Assembly (NCBI GenBank): GCA_029942245.1
Contig: JAOZTN010000002.1
Location: 11,495-75,494, forward strand
From: B18-G4 sp003648575
Lineage (GTDB): Bacteria; Bacteroidota; Bacteroidia; Bacteroidales; B18-G4
Length of the DNA stretch: 64,000 bases
Direction: 5' to 3'
Shown in pieces: positions 15,788 through 25,073 of this stretch; position 1 is the stretch's first letter; each line of letters begins with the position of its first letter. The translations under genes were made by a program, and so were the position numbers. The notes under the pieces were generated by a model. That model saw nothing but the letters and a program-made list of their open reading frames with translations. It made no database searches and was not told the origin of the DNA.

Positions 15788-18019
15788 ATGTACATCCCCG
15801 ACCCCGAAAAAGAAAAGAAAGAGATTCTAAATCAGTATCGCAACCTGCTCAGGGTTTGGTCGAAACGGGAGAAGCCTGTCAATAAGAAACTGGTCAGAAA
15901 AGCATTCAACCTGGCTGTTGATGCTCACAAGGACATGCGCAGGAAATCCGGGGAGCCATACATCTATCATCCCCTGGAAGTGGCACGAATCGCTGCCGGT
16001 GAAATAGGTCTGGGGACTACTTCTGTCATTTGTGCCCTTTTACATGATGTTGTTGAAGACACTGATTATACCCTGGCCGACATTCGCATCCCGTTTGGGG
16101 ATACCATCACACGCATCATCGACGGGCTGACCAAAATCGAAGAGATTTTCGACCATACATCTTCATCTGCGCAGGCAGAAAATTTCCGTAAGATGTTGCT
16201 TACATTGTCGGTGGATATACGCGTGATCCTGATCAAACTGGCCGACAGGTTGCATAATATGCGTACCCTGGAGGCCATGCCGCGCGACAAACAGCTGAAG
16301 ATCGCCTCAGAAACACTCTATCTCTTTGCCCCCCTGGCACATCGCCTGGGCTTGCATGCCATTAAGAGTGAACTGGAAGACCTGTCACTAAAGTTTCTTG
16401 AACCGGAGATATACAATACCATATATAGCAGGCTGGAAGAATCAAGGCCTGAGCGAAAAAGATTTATCAATAAATTCATTTATCCCATAAAAAAGGAACT
16501 GGCCAGCAAGGGCATGGATTTTACCATTATTGGCCGTGAGAAATCAGTCTTTTCTATCTGGGAGAAGATGAAGGTAAAAGAGATCCCATTTGAAGATGTC
16601 TTTGATCTTTTTGCTATCAGGGTAGTGATTGATGTACCTGAGGAAGAGGAAAAGGAACAGTGCTGGCGGGTATATTCCGTGATAACGGATAATTACAAAC
16701 CAAACCAATCCAGGCTGCGCGACTGGATATCATTGCCTAAGGCCAATGGCTACGAAGCCCTGCACACTACCGTGATGAGTAGGTCGGGGAAATGGGTGGA
16801 GGTACAGATCAGGACCACACGCATGAATGAGATCGCAGAAAAAGGATATGCTGCCCACTGGAAATATAAAGATGGTGCAGATCGCGACACCGGGCTGGAT
16901 GAGTGGATGAGCAAGATCAGGGAGATGTTGCAGAGTGAAGATTCCGATGCTCTCAACTTCCTGGATGATTTTAAGCTGAACCTGTTTTCCGACGAGATCT
17001 TTGTTTACACCCCTCAGGGAGACCTGAAGAGCCTGCCTGCCGGATCAACGGTGCTTGACTTTTCCTACAATATTCACTCCCAAATCGGAAACCAGGCCAT
17101 TGGCGGCAAGGTGAATCACGACCTGGTACCCCTGAGTCATAAACTGTTTAGCGGAGACCAGGTAGAGGTGATCGTATCAAAGAAACAACACCCCAGGGAA
17201 AACTGGCTTGATTTTGTGGTGACGGCACGCGCCAAGCACCGTATTAAGGCAGCCCTGAAAGATGAATACAAAAAGCATGCAGAGGAAGGCAAACACTTGT
17301 TGCAGAAATACTTCGAGCAGCTTAAGATAGAATTTACTGAAGGTGTAGCTGCGCGATTTATGGAATTTATGCGCTATACCTCGCAAAATAAGATGTATTA
17401 TGACCTGGTAAAAGGAAATATCCTTCCTCAAAAGGTTAAAGCATTTACGCAGCTGTCGCCCAAAGGAAACTGGTTAAGCTTTATCAGCAGGCCCTTCTCT
17501 CGATCAAAGAGTCATAGCTCGGTGAGCCCGGATATCGTTGAAAAGATGAATGAAAAACCGGAAACCCTGGTGCTGAGCGACAATATAGAAGACATCCGAT
17601 ATGTGATCTCAGAATGCTGTAATCCCATTCCGGGCGATGATGTTTTGGGTTTCATGAATAAAAGAGGACGCATCCTTATACACAGGACCAATTGTCCGGT
17701 AGCCATACAATCGATGACAAGCCACGGCAACCGCATCATCAAGGCCAAGTGGCGGACCAATGAATCCATCGGCTTCCTGACAGGGATAAAACTGAAGGGA
17801 GTGGACAAAAAAGGCCTGGTAAAACAAATTTCGGAAGTTATTTACGACAAGCATGGCCTGGGTATACGCTCGTTCAACCTGAACACCCACGAAGGCATAA
17901 CCGAAGCAAGCATCATGCTTTATATCCAAAATACAGAGACCCTTAACCAGTTGATGGCCAACCTGAAGAAGATACCTGAAATACAGAAGATAAGCAGGAT
18001 CGACAGATCAATAGGTTGA
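15788..18019 (+). CDS. RelA/SpoT-family (p)ppGpp synthetase/hydrolase
   Basis: This 743-residue protein has the full long-RSH order. The HD hydrolase domain has the HDVVEDT motif at 86-92, and the synthetase domain spans about residues 240-360. A TGS domain (DEIFVYTPQGDLKSLPAG) begins near 410, and a C-terminal ACT domain occupies about the last 75 residues. The intact HD motif suggests that hydrolysis is kept, as in Rel/SpoT bifunctional enzymes. It controls the stringent response to starvation. It is followed by a Fur-like regulator and purA on the same strand. A CCC-type heptamer run starts at the base after its stop codon. Confidence 0.93.
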   Translation: MYIPDPEKEKKEILNQYRNLLRVWSKREKPVNKKLVRKAFNLAVDAHKDMRRKSGEPYIYHPLEVARIAAGEIGLGTTSVICALLHDVVEDTDYTLADIRIPFGDTITRIIDGLTKIEEIFDHTSSSAQAENFRKMLLTLSVDIRVILIKLADRLHNMRTLEAMPRDKQLKIASETLYLFAPLAHRLGLHAIKSELEDLSLKFLEPEIYNTIYSRLEESRPERKRFINKFIYPIKKELASKGMDFTIIGREKSVFSIWEKMKVKEIPFEDVFDLFAIRVVIDVPEEEEKEQCWRVYSVITDNYKPNQSRLRDWISLPKANGYEALHTTVMSRSGKWVEVQIRTTRMNEIAEKGYAAHWKYKDGADRDTGLDEWMSKIREMLQSEDSDALNFLDDFKLNLFSDEIFVYTPQGDLKSLPAGSTVLDFSYNIHSQIGNQAIGGKVNHDLVPLSHKLFSGDQVEVIVSKKQHPRENWLDFVVTARAKHRIKAALKDEYKKHAEEGKHLLQKYFEQLKIEFTEGVAARFMEFMRYTSQNKMYYDLVKGNILPQKVKAFTQLSPKGNWLSFISRPFSRSKSHSSVSPDIVEKMNEKPETLVLSDNIEDIRYVISECCNPIPGDDVLGFMNKRGRILIHRTNCPVAIQSMTSHGNRIIKAKWRTNESIGFLTGIKLKGVDKKGLVKQISEVIYDKHGLGIRSFNLNTHEGITEASIMLYIQNTETLNQLMANLKKIPEIQKISRIDRSIG

Positions 18020-18054
18020 TGCCCAAAGCCCTTTCCCCTGAACCCTTCTTCCCG
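18020..18054. repeat. Degenerate CCC-type heptamer run behind relA/spoT
   Basis: Five 7-base units, each with CCC near its centre (TGCCCAA, AGCCCTT, TCCCCTG, AACCCTT, CTTCCCG), begin at the first base after the stop. The sequence is degenerate and was noticed through its similarity in form to the run behind tilS. Confidence 0.5.
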
Positions 18055-18109
18055 TACAGATTTTAAAAATTTATTTTTATTTATACCAAATACTAATAAA
18101 TATTTTATG

Positions 18110-18117
18110 TAAATTTG
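18110..18117 (+). promoter_or_regulatory. Putative -7 element for the fur-like/purA unit
   Basis: TAAATTTG matches TAnnTTTG and lies 24 bases before the Fur-like start in a very A/T-rich stretch. Confidence 0.45.
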
Positions 18118-18140
18118 AGGCTCGTTAAAACACTAATTCG

Positions 18141-18581
18141 ATGAAAGACACGAATAAGGATACGCTGGAACAGGTAAAAAAGATTTTCACGGATTATCTG
18201 GAGCAGCGTGGACATCGAAAAACACCTGAAAGATACACTATCTTAAAGGAGATTTATGCTACCGAAGGGCACTTCGATATTGAGACCCTGTACATCCGCA
18301 TGAAGAACAATAAGTACCGTGTCAGCAGGGCTACCTTATACAATACTATTGAATTACTGCTCGACTGTAATCTTGTTACAAAACACCAGTTCGGAAATAA
18401 TTGTGCGCAATTTGAGCGCTCATACAAGTTCAAGAAGCATGACCACTTCATTAATGTAAATGATGGAAAGGTCATCGAATTCTCGGACCCAAGGATCGAT
18501 GAGATCAAACAATATGTCGAGAAAACACTCGGTGTCGAGGTGACCCATCATTCCTTGACGTTTTACGGACATATCAAATAA
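18141..18581 (+). CDS. Fur-family transcriptional regulator
   Basis: A 146-residue Fur-type protein. The winged helix covers about residues 12-88 (HRKTPERYTILKEIY, then VSRATLYNTIELLLDCNLV). The dimerisation domain has HDHF at 100-103 and EVTHHSLTFYGH near the end. The position where many Fur proteins have a CxxC zinc pair reads NVND (105-108), and no paired cysteines occur, so the structural zinc site is absent or different. It lies 14 bases before purA and probably shares its transcript. Whether it senses iron, zinc or peroxide cannot be told. Confidence 0.88.
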   Translation: MKDTNKDTLEQVKKIFTDYLEQRGHRKTPERYTILKEIYATEGHFDIETLYIRMKNNKYRVSRATLYNTIELLLDCNLVTKHQFGNNCAQFERSYKFKKHDHFINVNDGKVIEFSDPRIDEIKQYVEKTLGVEVTHHSLTFYGHIK

Positions 18582-18595
18582 TAAAAACCACCTCC

Positions 18596-19885
18596 ATGAA
18601 AATTGATGTGTTGCTTGGTCTCCAATGGGGAGATGAAGGTAAGGGGAAAATTGTGGATGTCCTTACGCCTGAGTATGATATAATCGCTCGTTTCCAGGGC
18701 GGGCCGAATGCCGGGCATACCATTATTTTTGAAGGCAAGAAATTTGTCCTTCATACCATTCCTTCCGGTATCTTTTCCGAGAAAGCAAAAAACATTGTTG
18801 GCAACGGGGTAATCCTCGATCCTTTCATCATGCGAAAGGAACTGGAAAACCTGGATGCCCAGAATATCCCTGCACGGGATAGGTTGTATATATCCCGCAA
18901 GGCACACCTGATCACACCATCACATCGCCTGCTCGACGCTGTTTATGAAAAGTCAAAAGGCAAGGAAAAGATCGGATCTACCCTCAAAGGTATCGGCCCA
19001 ACCTATACCGATAAGGTAGCCAGGTTAGGTCTGCGTATCGGCGATCTTCAGGAAGACAATTTCAGGGGACGTTACGAAAAACTGCGCGAAAGACATCTGA
19101 AGATCATGCGTTCATATGGCTTTGAAACGACTGATTTTACTTTCGATGAGCTCTCATTTAACGATTATGAAGAGGCATGGTTTGATGCTCTGAAGATCTT
19201 TGATGAGCTGACGATGGTCAACAGCGAGTATATGATCAATGAGGCCCTTGATAAAGGACAAAAGGTGCTTGCAGAAGGCGCTCAGGGATCCATGCTCGAC
19301 ATCGACTTCGGAACCTATCCCTTTGTGACTTCATCGAATACCATCGTGGCTGGTGTTTGTTCCGGTCTGGGTGTACCACCTCAGAAAGTAGGGGAGGTGT
19401 TTGGTGTATTCAAAGCATATTGTACGCGTGTAGGCAGTGGCCCATTCCCATCTGAATTACTGGATGACAATGGCAAGCTGATGCGCGATACAGGGAAAGA
19501 ATTTGGTTCCACTACCGGCCGTCCACGCCGTTGTGGCTGGCTCGACCTGGTAGCACTAAAGTACAGCATCATGCTGAACGGGGTAAGCAAGCTCTTCATG
19601 ATGAAAACCGATGTGCTCAGTCCGTTTGAGGAACTGGAAATCTGTACCTCGTATGAAATCGATGGGAAAAAGAGTGCGGAGGTGCCGTACGACATGACCA
19701 GGTGTGAGATCGACCCGGTACTGACTACCATGGAGGGTTGGAATGAAAATATCGAAACGCTACCAGATATGGATCAGGCACCACAGGCGCTAAATACCTA
19801 CATCGAATACGTCGAAAAAGAAACAGGCGTACCTATAGAAATTGTCTCAATAGGACCTGATCGTAAACAAACACTGTTTAGGTAA
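18596..19885 (+). CDS. purA: Adenylosuccinate synthetase
   Basis: This 429-residue enzyme uses GTP to join IMP and aspartate, the first committed step to AMP. The glycine-rich GTP loop LGLQWGDEGKGKIVD is at 7-21 with the catalytic Asp13. The motif with His41 (GPNAGHTI) is present, as are the later GSGPFPSEL and STTGRPRRCGWLD segments. Length and order are standard. It follows the Fur-like gene closely. The stretch downstream holds a folded inverted repeat and a heptamer array shared with the convergent infB. Confidence 0.96.
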   Translation: MKIDVLLGLQWGDEGKGKIVDVLTPEYDIIARFQGGPNAGHTIIFEGKKFVLHTIPSGIFSEKAKNIVGNGVILDPFIMRKELENLDAQNIPARDRLYISRKAHLITPSHRLLDAVYEKSKGKEKIGSTLKGIGPTYTDKVARLGLRIGDLQEDNFRGRYEKLRERHLKIMRSYGFETTDFTFDELSFNDYEEAWFDALKIFDELTMVNSEYMINEALDKGQKVLAEGAQGSMLDIDFGTYPFVTSSNTIVAGVCSGLGVPPQKVGEVFGVFKAYCTRVGSGPFPSELLDDNGKLMRDTGKEFGSTTGRPRRCGWLDLVALKYSIMLNGVSKLFMMKTDVLSPFEELEICTSYEIDGKKSAEVPYDMTRCEIDPVLTTMEGWNENIETLPDMDQAPQALNTYIEYVEKETGVPIEIVSIGPDRKQTLFR

Positions 19886-19897
19886 TTTCTCCATTAC

Positions 19898-19972
19898 AAG
19901 TCATTTCGACCAAAGGGAGAATTCTATCTCCTTTGAAAGAATACAGATTTCTCGCTACGCTCGAAATGACTT
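19898..19972. terminator. Nested inverted repeat between purA and infB
   Basis: A 12-bp perfect outer stem (19898-19909 with 19961-19972, core TCATTTCGA) encloses an inner stem (about 19911-19920 with 19926-19935). It lies between convergent genes and could end both transcripts, but it has no clear T-tract. It could equally be a dispersed palindromic repeat. Confidence 0.5.
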
Positions 19973-20003
19973 TTGTTGTTTGGGAAAATATTTGGAAATA
20001 GAA

Positions 20004-20073
20004 TTTCGGATATCAAGTTTCAAGTCTCAAGTCTCGAGTTTCGGATATCGAATATCGGATATCGGATATCTTA
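20004..20073. repeat. Phased heptamer array of 10 units ending in the infB stop codon
   Basis: Ten 7-base units fill 70 bases without slippage, all of the form T-W/C-T-C-R-R-R (TTTCGGA, TATCAAG, TCTCAAG, TATCGGA types). The last unit, TATCTTA, contains the complement of the infB stop codon (20071-20073). Confidence 0.9.
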
Positions 20074-23028
20074 CAGCGTCCGCTTCACCTCAACCTCTTC
20101 ATAACCTTCAATAATATCACCTACTTTGATATCATTGTAGTTGACAATGTTCAGCCCACATTCGTAGCCTGTGGCTACTTCCTTGGCATCGTCTTTAAAT
20201 CGTTTGAGTGAGCCCAGTAAACCTGTATGAACTACGATACCGTCGCGGATCAGCCTGACGGTGGTGTTACGTGTGATCTTTCCATCAAGAACCATACATC
20301 CGGCCACGGAACCCACCTTGGTGATCTTGAATACTTCCCTGACTTCTACATTACAGGTGATCTTTTCTTCAATATCGGGTGAGAGCATACCTTCGATGGC
20401 AGCCTTGATCTCTTCAATGGCCTGGTAGATGATGCTGTAGAGACGGATGTCGATTTGTTCGTTTTCAGCCAGCTTCCTGGCACTTGGTTGTGGCCTTACG
20501 TTGAAGCCCACGATGATGGCGTTGGATGCAGATGCCAGCATGACATCAGTTTCTGTGACGGCACCAACACTTTTGAGGATGACATTCACCTGTACCTCAT
20601 CGGTAGAAAGCTTCAGCAATGAGTCGGAGAGGGCCTCGACAGATCCGTCGACATCCCCTTTCACGATCACATTCAGCTCCTTGAAATCGCCAATGGCGAT
20701 CCTGCGGCCGATCTCATCCAGGGTAATATGTTTTTGTGTACGCAAGCCCTGCTCACGTTGTAATTGTTCACGTTTGTTGGCAATGCTCTTAGCTTCCCTT
20801 TCGTCCAGCATCACATTGAAACCGTCACCGGCCTGTGGTGCACCATTCAAACCGAGAAGTAGTACAGGTGCTGACGGGCCTGCCTCTGTCACGGGCTGAT
20901 CACGCTCATTGTACATCGCCTTGATCTTACCAAAGTAAGATCCTGACAATACCATGTCGCCTACGCGCAGGGTACCGGCCTGAACCAGTACGTTGGTAAC
21001 AAATCCTCTTCCCTTGTCGAGAGTGGATTCGATCACGGTTCCTACAGCATGCCTGGTGTGATTTGCTTTCAGGTCAAGCATTTCTGCTTCGAGCAATACT
21101 TTTTCCAGCAGTTCCTCTACATTCAGACCGTCTTTGGCCGAGATGTCCTGACTCTGGTATTTGCCACCCCATTCCTCAACGAGGATGTTCATGTCAGAAA
21201 GCTGATGCTTGATCTTATCGGGGTTGGCGTTTGATTTATCAATCTTATTTATGGCAAATACGATGGGTACTCCTGCAGCCTGGGCATGATTGATGGCCTC
21301 TTTGGTCTGGGGCATCACATCATCGTCGGCAGCAACAATAATAATGGCAACATCAGTAACCTTGGCACCCCTGGCACGCATGGCAGTAAAGGCCTCATGG
21401 CCTGGTGTATCGAGGAAAGTGATCTTTTTCCCATCGTCGAGGCGTACCTCGTAAGCACCAATATGCTGTGTGATACCACCGGCTTCACCGGCTACCACAT
21501 TGGCTTTACGGATGTAGTCAAGTAACTTGGTTTTACCATGATCGACGTGTCCCATTACCGTTACAATAGGAGAACGAGGTGTCATTTCACCTTCTTCTTC
21601 CTGTGCATCTTCCACACTGTCGATGGCTTCCTGTACCTCCACACTGACAAACTCAACTTCAAAGCCAAATTCGAGTGCAACCAGGTTCAGGGTCTCAGCA
21701 TCCAGCCGCTGGTTGATGGAAACAAATAACCCAAGTGACATACATGCCGAGATCACCTCAGTGGCGTTCACGTTCATCATGCTTGCCAGTTCGGCTACAG
21801 TCACGAACTCAGTAAGCTTAAGAACGCCTTTTTCCGCTTCAACCCGCTTCTGTTCTTCTTCAATTTGCTGACTTACGGCTGCACGTTTTGACTTACGGTG
21901 CTTAGCACCTTTCGATTTCCCTGATGGAGCAAGCCTGGCGAGGGTTTCCTTGATTTGCTTCTGGATTTCCTCTTCAGTGAGTTCCGGTTTTACAATATTT
22001 TTCTTATACCTGCCCTTGCCTTTGCCTCTGTCATCGGGCTTCCTGGCCCCTGCACCAGCAACATGCTTGGGTGTGGCGATCCTTCTGCGTTTTTTCTTCT
22101 GCGAAACCTTGTCGTCTTTTGAACTGGCAACAGGCTTTTTCTCAAATACCTTCAGATCGATCTTATCCAGGATCTTTGGCCCGGAGAGTTTGTCAACCTT
22201 GGTTTTAATGAAATTATCAACTTTCTTAGGTTCTTCTTTAACCTCTTCCTTATCCTCAGCAGATTCAACGGCAACGGGCTCTTCTTTGTCAACAGCAGTT
22301 TCGGCAGGCTTGGGTTCTTCTTTTTTAACCTTCGCCTTATCGGAGACGGGCCCTTTTTTATCAGTGACAGCTTCCTCAGAAACAGGCTCTTCCTTAGCAG
22401 TTTTCTTTTTGTTAGAAGCTTTCTTCTCTGCTTCTTTTTCTTCTTTTGTTTTCCTGGCGGGACGGGTTTTCTGATTGATGGCATCAAGGTCGATCTTATC
22501 GAGCACCTTGATCGGATCTTTCTTGTCCTCTGTAGTCGTGGCGGAGGACTCTTCAGTATCAGCCTCAACATCTTTTGGAGCCACCTCTTCCTTGTCTGCT
22601 TCAGCTTTTTCGTCGGCGGATTCTTTTTTCGCTTCAGCCTTTTTAGCAGGTGCTTTTTTCTCTACCCTGGCAGGAGGTTCTTCTTCCTTGACTTCTTTTG
22701 GTTCACTTTCAATGATGGTAGTCTTCTGAATGATGATATCTTCATCGCTATCTTCATCGTCTTTGGATGCAGCGCGGTCGATATCATCAATGCTGATGGA
22801 AGCATGCTGGCTTGTGTCTAGCTCCATCTTTTTGGATTCTTCCTTAACAGCCTTCTCGGTCTGGAATTCTGCCACAAGCATATCATAAGCTTCCGGGCTC
22901 AGCTTGGTGGTTGGCTTTTCACCGATCTCGATCCCTTTCTTAGAAAGGAAATCCACGATGGTATGTATACCAACGTTAAACTCCCGGGCAGCTTTACTTA
23001 ATCTTGTAGGTTTGCTTACTTCCGCCAT
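20071..23028 (-). CDS. infB: Translation initiation factor IF-2
   Basis: This 985-residue GTPase brings initiator tRNA to the ribosome. The N-terminal half is long and charged, rich in Lys, Glu, Pro and Ala. It starts with an IF2N-type helix-turn motif (LSKAAREFNVGIHTIVDFL). The GTPase domain follows with PIVTVMGHVDHGKTKLLDYI (G1), DTPGHEAFTAMRARG (G3) and NKIDK (G4), then domains II to IV. The C-terminus holds the fMet-tRNA-binding domain. The length is normal for Bacteroidota IF-2. It is third in the rimP-nusA-infB unit, 60 bases behind nusA. Confidence 0.97.
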   Translation of the reverse strand: MAEVSKPTRLSKAAREFNVGIHTIVDFLSKKGIEIGEKPTTKLSPEAYDMLVAEFQTEKAVKEESKKMELDTSQHASISIDDIDRAASKDDEDSDEDIIIQKTTIIESEPKEVKEEEPPARVEKKAPAKKAEAKKESADEKAEADKEEVAPKDVEADTEESSATTTEDKKDPIKVLDKIDLDAINQKTRPARKTKEEKEAEKKASNKKKTAKEEPVSEEAVTDKKGPVSDKAKVKKEEPKPAETAVDKEEPVAVESAEDKEEVKEEPKKVDNFIKTKVDKLSGPKILDKIDLKVFEKKPVASSKDDKVSQKKKRRRIATPKHVAGAGARKPDDRGKGKGRYKKNIVKPELTEEEIQKQIKETLARLAPSGKSKGAKHRKSKRAAVSQQIEEEQKRVEAEKGVLKLTEFVTVAELASMMNVNATEVISACMSLGLFVSINQRLDAETLNLVALEFGFEVEFVSVEVQEAIDSVEDAQEEEGEMTPRSPIVTVMGHVDHGKTKLLDYIRKANVVAGEAGGITQHIGAYEVRLDDGKKITFLDTPGHEAFTAMRARGAKVTDVAIIIVAADDDVMPQTKEAINHAQAAGVPIVFAINKIDKSNANPDKIKHQLSDMNILVEEWGGKYQSQDISAKDGLNVEELLEKVLLEAEMLDLKANHTRHAVGTVIESTLDKGRGFVTNVLVQAGTLRVGDMVLSGSYFGKIKAMYNERDQPVTEAGPSAPVLLLGLNGAPQAGDGFNVMLDEREAKSIANKREQLQREQGLRTQKHITLDEIGRRIAIGDFKELNVIVKGDVDGSVEALSDSLLKLSTDEVQVNVILKSVGAVTETDVMLASASNAIIVGFNVRPQPSARKLAENEQIDIRLYSIIYQAIEEIKAAIEGMLSPDIEEKITCNVEVREVFKITKVGSVAGCMVLDGKITRNTTVRLIRDGIVVHTGLLGSLKRFKDDAKEVATGYECGLNIVNYNDIKVGDIIEGYEEVEVKRTL

Positions 23029-23088
23029 ACTATAGTTTCAAATATTAATCCTTTACCGCTCAGATTAATGCAGTCAAAAATACTATTT

Positions 23089-24324
23089 TTATTCAAATTC
23101 AGCCCTTAAGATGCGAATCACCTCATTAATGGTCTCCTCTTCAAGGTCTGTCCTCTTTACCAGTTCTGAAGGTTCGAGCTCCAGCACGCTCTTCGCAGTG
23201 TCACAGCCTATACCCTTTAATTCTTCGATGATCCACTGATCGATCTCATCTGAGAATTCAGCCATATCCACGTCTTCACTGTCGGTGTCGGTATCGCGAT
23301 AAACATCGATCTCGTAACCGGTCAGTTTTCCTGCCAGCCGGATATTAAATCCTCCTTTACCAATGGCCAGGGATACCTGGTCAGGTTTCATATACACCTC
23401 GGCACGATTATTCTCATCGTCGAGGGTAATGGAAGATATCTTAGCCGGGCTGAGGGCACGCGTAATATATAATGTAGCATTGCCGGTGTAGTTGATCACA
23501 TCGATGTTCTCATTCTTCAGCTCTCTGACAATACCATGTATCCTGGATCCTTTCATTCCAACACAGGCACCAACGGGGTCGATGCGGTCATCATAAGACT
23601 CTACAGCGATCTTGGCTCTTTCACCGGGAACACGTACGATATTCTTTATGGTGATCAGTCCATCGTAAACCTCAGGTACCTCTGATTCAAACAGCCTTTC
23701 CAGGAATATAGGTGAGGTCCTCGAAAGGATAATAGCCGGACTGGCATTTTTCATCTCCACACGGGAAACAACCGCCCTGATAGTTTCGCCTTTCCTGTAA
23801 AAATCGGAAGGGATCTGTTCTGATTTCGGTAATATCAACTCAATATATTCATCGTCGAGTACCAGTATCTCTTTCTTCCATACCTGGTACACCTCGCCTG
23901 TGATGATCTCACCGATCTTTTCCTTGTACTTCTGGTATACACTGTCTTTTTCATATTCCTGGATCTTGGCAATAAGATTTTGCCTGATCGTAAGGATCTC
24001 CCTGCGGCCAAAGTCCATCAGCTTCATTTCTTCCGAAACTTCTTCACCTACTTCGAAGTCAGGCTCTATCTTGATGGCATCAGAAAGTGCGATTTGAAGG
24101 TTATCATCTTCCAGTTCAGCATCTTCCACGATCTCCCTGTTTCTCCATATCTCGAGGTCTCCCTTGTCGATATTTACGATGATATCGAAATTCTCATCAG
24201 TACCGTATTTCTTCTCCAGCATATGACGGAAGATGTCCTCAATGATCACCATGAGCATCTCCCTGTCGATATTCTTGAATTCCTTAAATTCCGCAAAGGT
24301 TTCTACCAGATTGATTGTATCCAT
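23089..24324 (-). CDS. nusA: Transcription termination/antitermination factor NusA
   Basis: This 411-residue NusA binds RNA polymerase and RNA and affects pausing, termination and antitermination. It has an N-terminal RNAP-binding domain with LVETFAEFKEFKNIDRE, then an S1 domain (GEIITGEVYQVWKKE, about residues 140-200). Two KH domains follow, with KIAVESYDDRIDPVGACVG and VGMKGSRIHGIVRELKNENIDV in the first and SLAIGKGGFNIRLAGKLTG in the second. It lies between rimP (22 bases upstream) and infB in the classical order. Confidence 0.96.
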   Translation of the reverse strand: MDTINLVETFAEFKEFKNIDREMLMVIIEDIFRHMLEKKYGTDENFDIIVNIDKGDLEIWRNREIVEDAELEDDNLQIALSDAIKIEPDFEVGEEVSEEMKLMDFGRREILTIRQNLIAKIQEYEKDSVYQKYKEKIGEIITGEVYQVWKKEILVLDDEYIELILPKSEQIPSDFYRKGETIRAVVSRVEMKNASPAIILSRTSPIFLERLFESEVPEVYDGLITIKNIVRVPGERAKIAVESYDDRIDPVGACVGMKGSRIHGIVRELKNENIDVINYTGNATLYITRALSPAKISSITLDDENNRAEVYMKPDQVSLAIGKGGFNIRLAGKLTGYEIDVYRDTDTDSEDVDMAEFSDEIDQWIIEELKGIGCDTAKSVLELEPSELVKRTDLEEETINEVIRILRAEFE

Positions 24325-24346
24325 TGTTCTAAATTTTTTCCGGTGA

Positions 24347-24805
24347 TCATCCGAAGTGGATGCCCGGTTTTGTTTCCTTTATTTCTGAAAGGGGGAGCTC
24401 CTGTTCGTGGCCTTCCTCGAGCTTTTTGCTTTTCCCTTTTTTGATTAATTTTTTGATCTTAATATATTCTTCTCCTATATGTGTAAGAACGGCTTTGATC
24501 TTCTTTCCGTCTTCCAATTCAATATCAACTCTTCTGTTGATATATTTCTGATACTGTCGGGGAAGGATAAATGGCTGATCTAGCCCGGCTGATGACACAA
24601 TAAGTTCAAAATCTTCGGCATCCCTGTCGAGCGTCTTTTCTATCCCCTTACTAAGCTTAATGCAGTCAGTTACGCTCACATCATTATCATTGTCGATAAA
24701 AATATGAATACGGTTTCCGGACCTTACAAGCACTGTTACAAGATAGTTCTCAGTGTCTTGAAGCTTCAGCTCCACCAACTTACGTATTTGCTTTTCACTT
24801 ATCAT
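24347..24805 (-). CDS. rimP: Ribosome maturation factor RimP
   Basis: A 152-residue RimP needed for maturation of the 30S subunit. Recognised by the N-terminal domain with the segment HIFIDNDNDVSVTDCIKLSK near residue 35 and FELIVSSAGLDQPF near 70, followed by a short SH3-like C-terminal domain. It heads the rimP-nusA-infB genes and follows a tRNA-Gln gene on the same strand by 55 bases. Confidence 0.93.
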   Translation of the reverse strand: MISEKQIRKLVELKLQDTENYLVTVLVRSGNRIHIFIDNDNDVSVTDCIKLSKGIEKTLDRDAEDFELIVSSAGLDQPFILPRQYQKYINRRVDIELEDGKKIKAVLTHIGEEYIKIKKLIKKGKSKKLEEGHEQELPLSEIKETKPGIHFG

Positions 24806-24860
24806 TGTATTCCAATAAAAGAGGGGACGCCTGTCCCCTCATATATCCTTCCGCTTTGTG

Positions 24861-24933
24861 TTGTCCGACCAGGGCTCGAACCTGGACTCTTCTGGACCAA
24901 AACCAGACGTGTTGCCAGTTACACCATCGGACA
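24861..24933 (-). tRNA. tRNA-Gln (anticodon UUG)
   Basis: A complete cloverleaf can be drawn on the minus strand. The acceptor TGTCCGA pairs with TCGGACA, with the weak U1-A72 pair typical of tRNA-Gln, and the anticodon loop is TTTTGGT with anticodon TTG. The T arm has GTTCGAG. The 3' CCA is not encoded. It lies 55 bases upstream of rimP on the same strand, in the place where enterobacteria have an initiator tRNA (metY) before rimP. Confidence 0.93.
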
Positions 24934-25012
24934 TTGTCCGCCGAAGCTTTGAGCGTAGGCGGGCCTTCTGCGATTTTCACCACCTTCGCATAAACGCTAC
25001 GGTGGTTTAAAC
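24934..25012. repeat. Two imperfect palindromes upstream of tRNA-Gln
   Basis: Two adjacent imperfect palindromes occupy the leader, about 24935-24963 (core CCGCCGAAGC...GCGTAGGCGG) and 24980-25008 (ACCACC...GGTGGT). On the minus strand the first resembles the imperfect palindrome inside sucB (51146-51171). They look like dispersed palindromic elements or a processing/attenuation structure. Confidence 0.6.
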
Positions 25013-25017
25013 GACTG

Positions 25018-25025
25018 CAAAATTA
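25018..25025 (-). promoter_or_regulatory. Promoter of the tRNA-Gln-rimP-nusA-infB unit
   Basis: The minus strand reads TAATTTTG, matching TAnnTTTG, and TTTG (25044-25047) lies 18 bases further upstream as a -33 element. The transcript would carry about 80 bases of palindromic leader before the tRNA. Confidence 0.5.
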
Positions 25026-25073
25026 CAACAATTTTTTTGTATACAAAACTTCCCTAAGTAAATAATTTGCAAA

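Noticed and set aside
19898..19972. Insertion sequence remnant or tRNA-like RNA
   Set aside because: Only a nested inverted repeat is seen, with no transposase fragment and no cloverleaf.
22152..22571. Antisense Lys-rich ORF within infB
   Set aside because: It is a frame shadow of the repetitive charged N-terminal part of IF-2.
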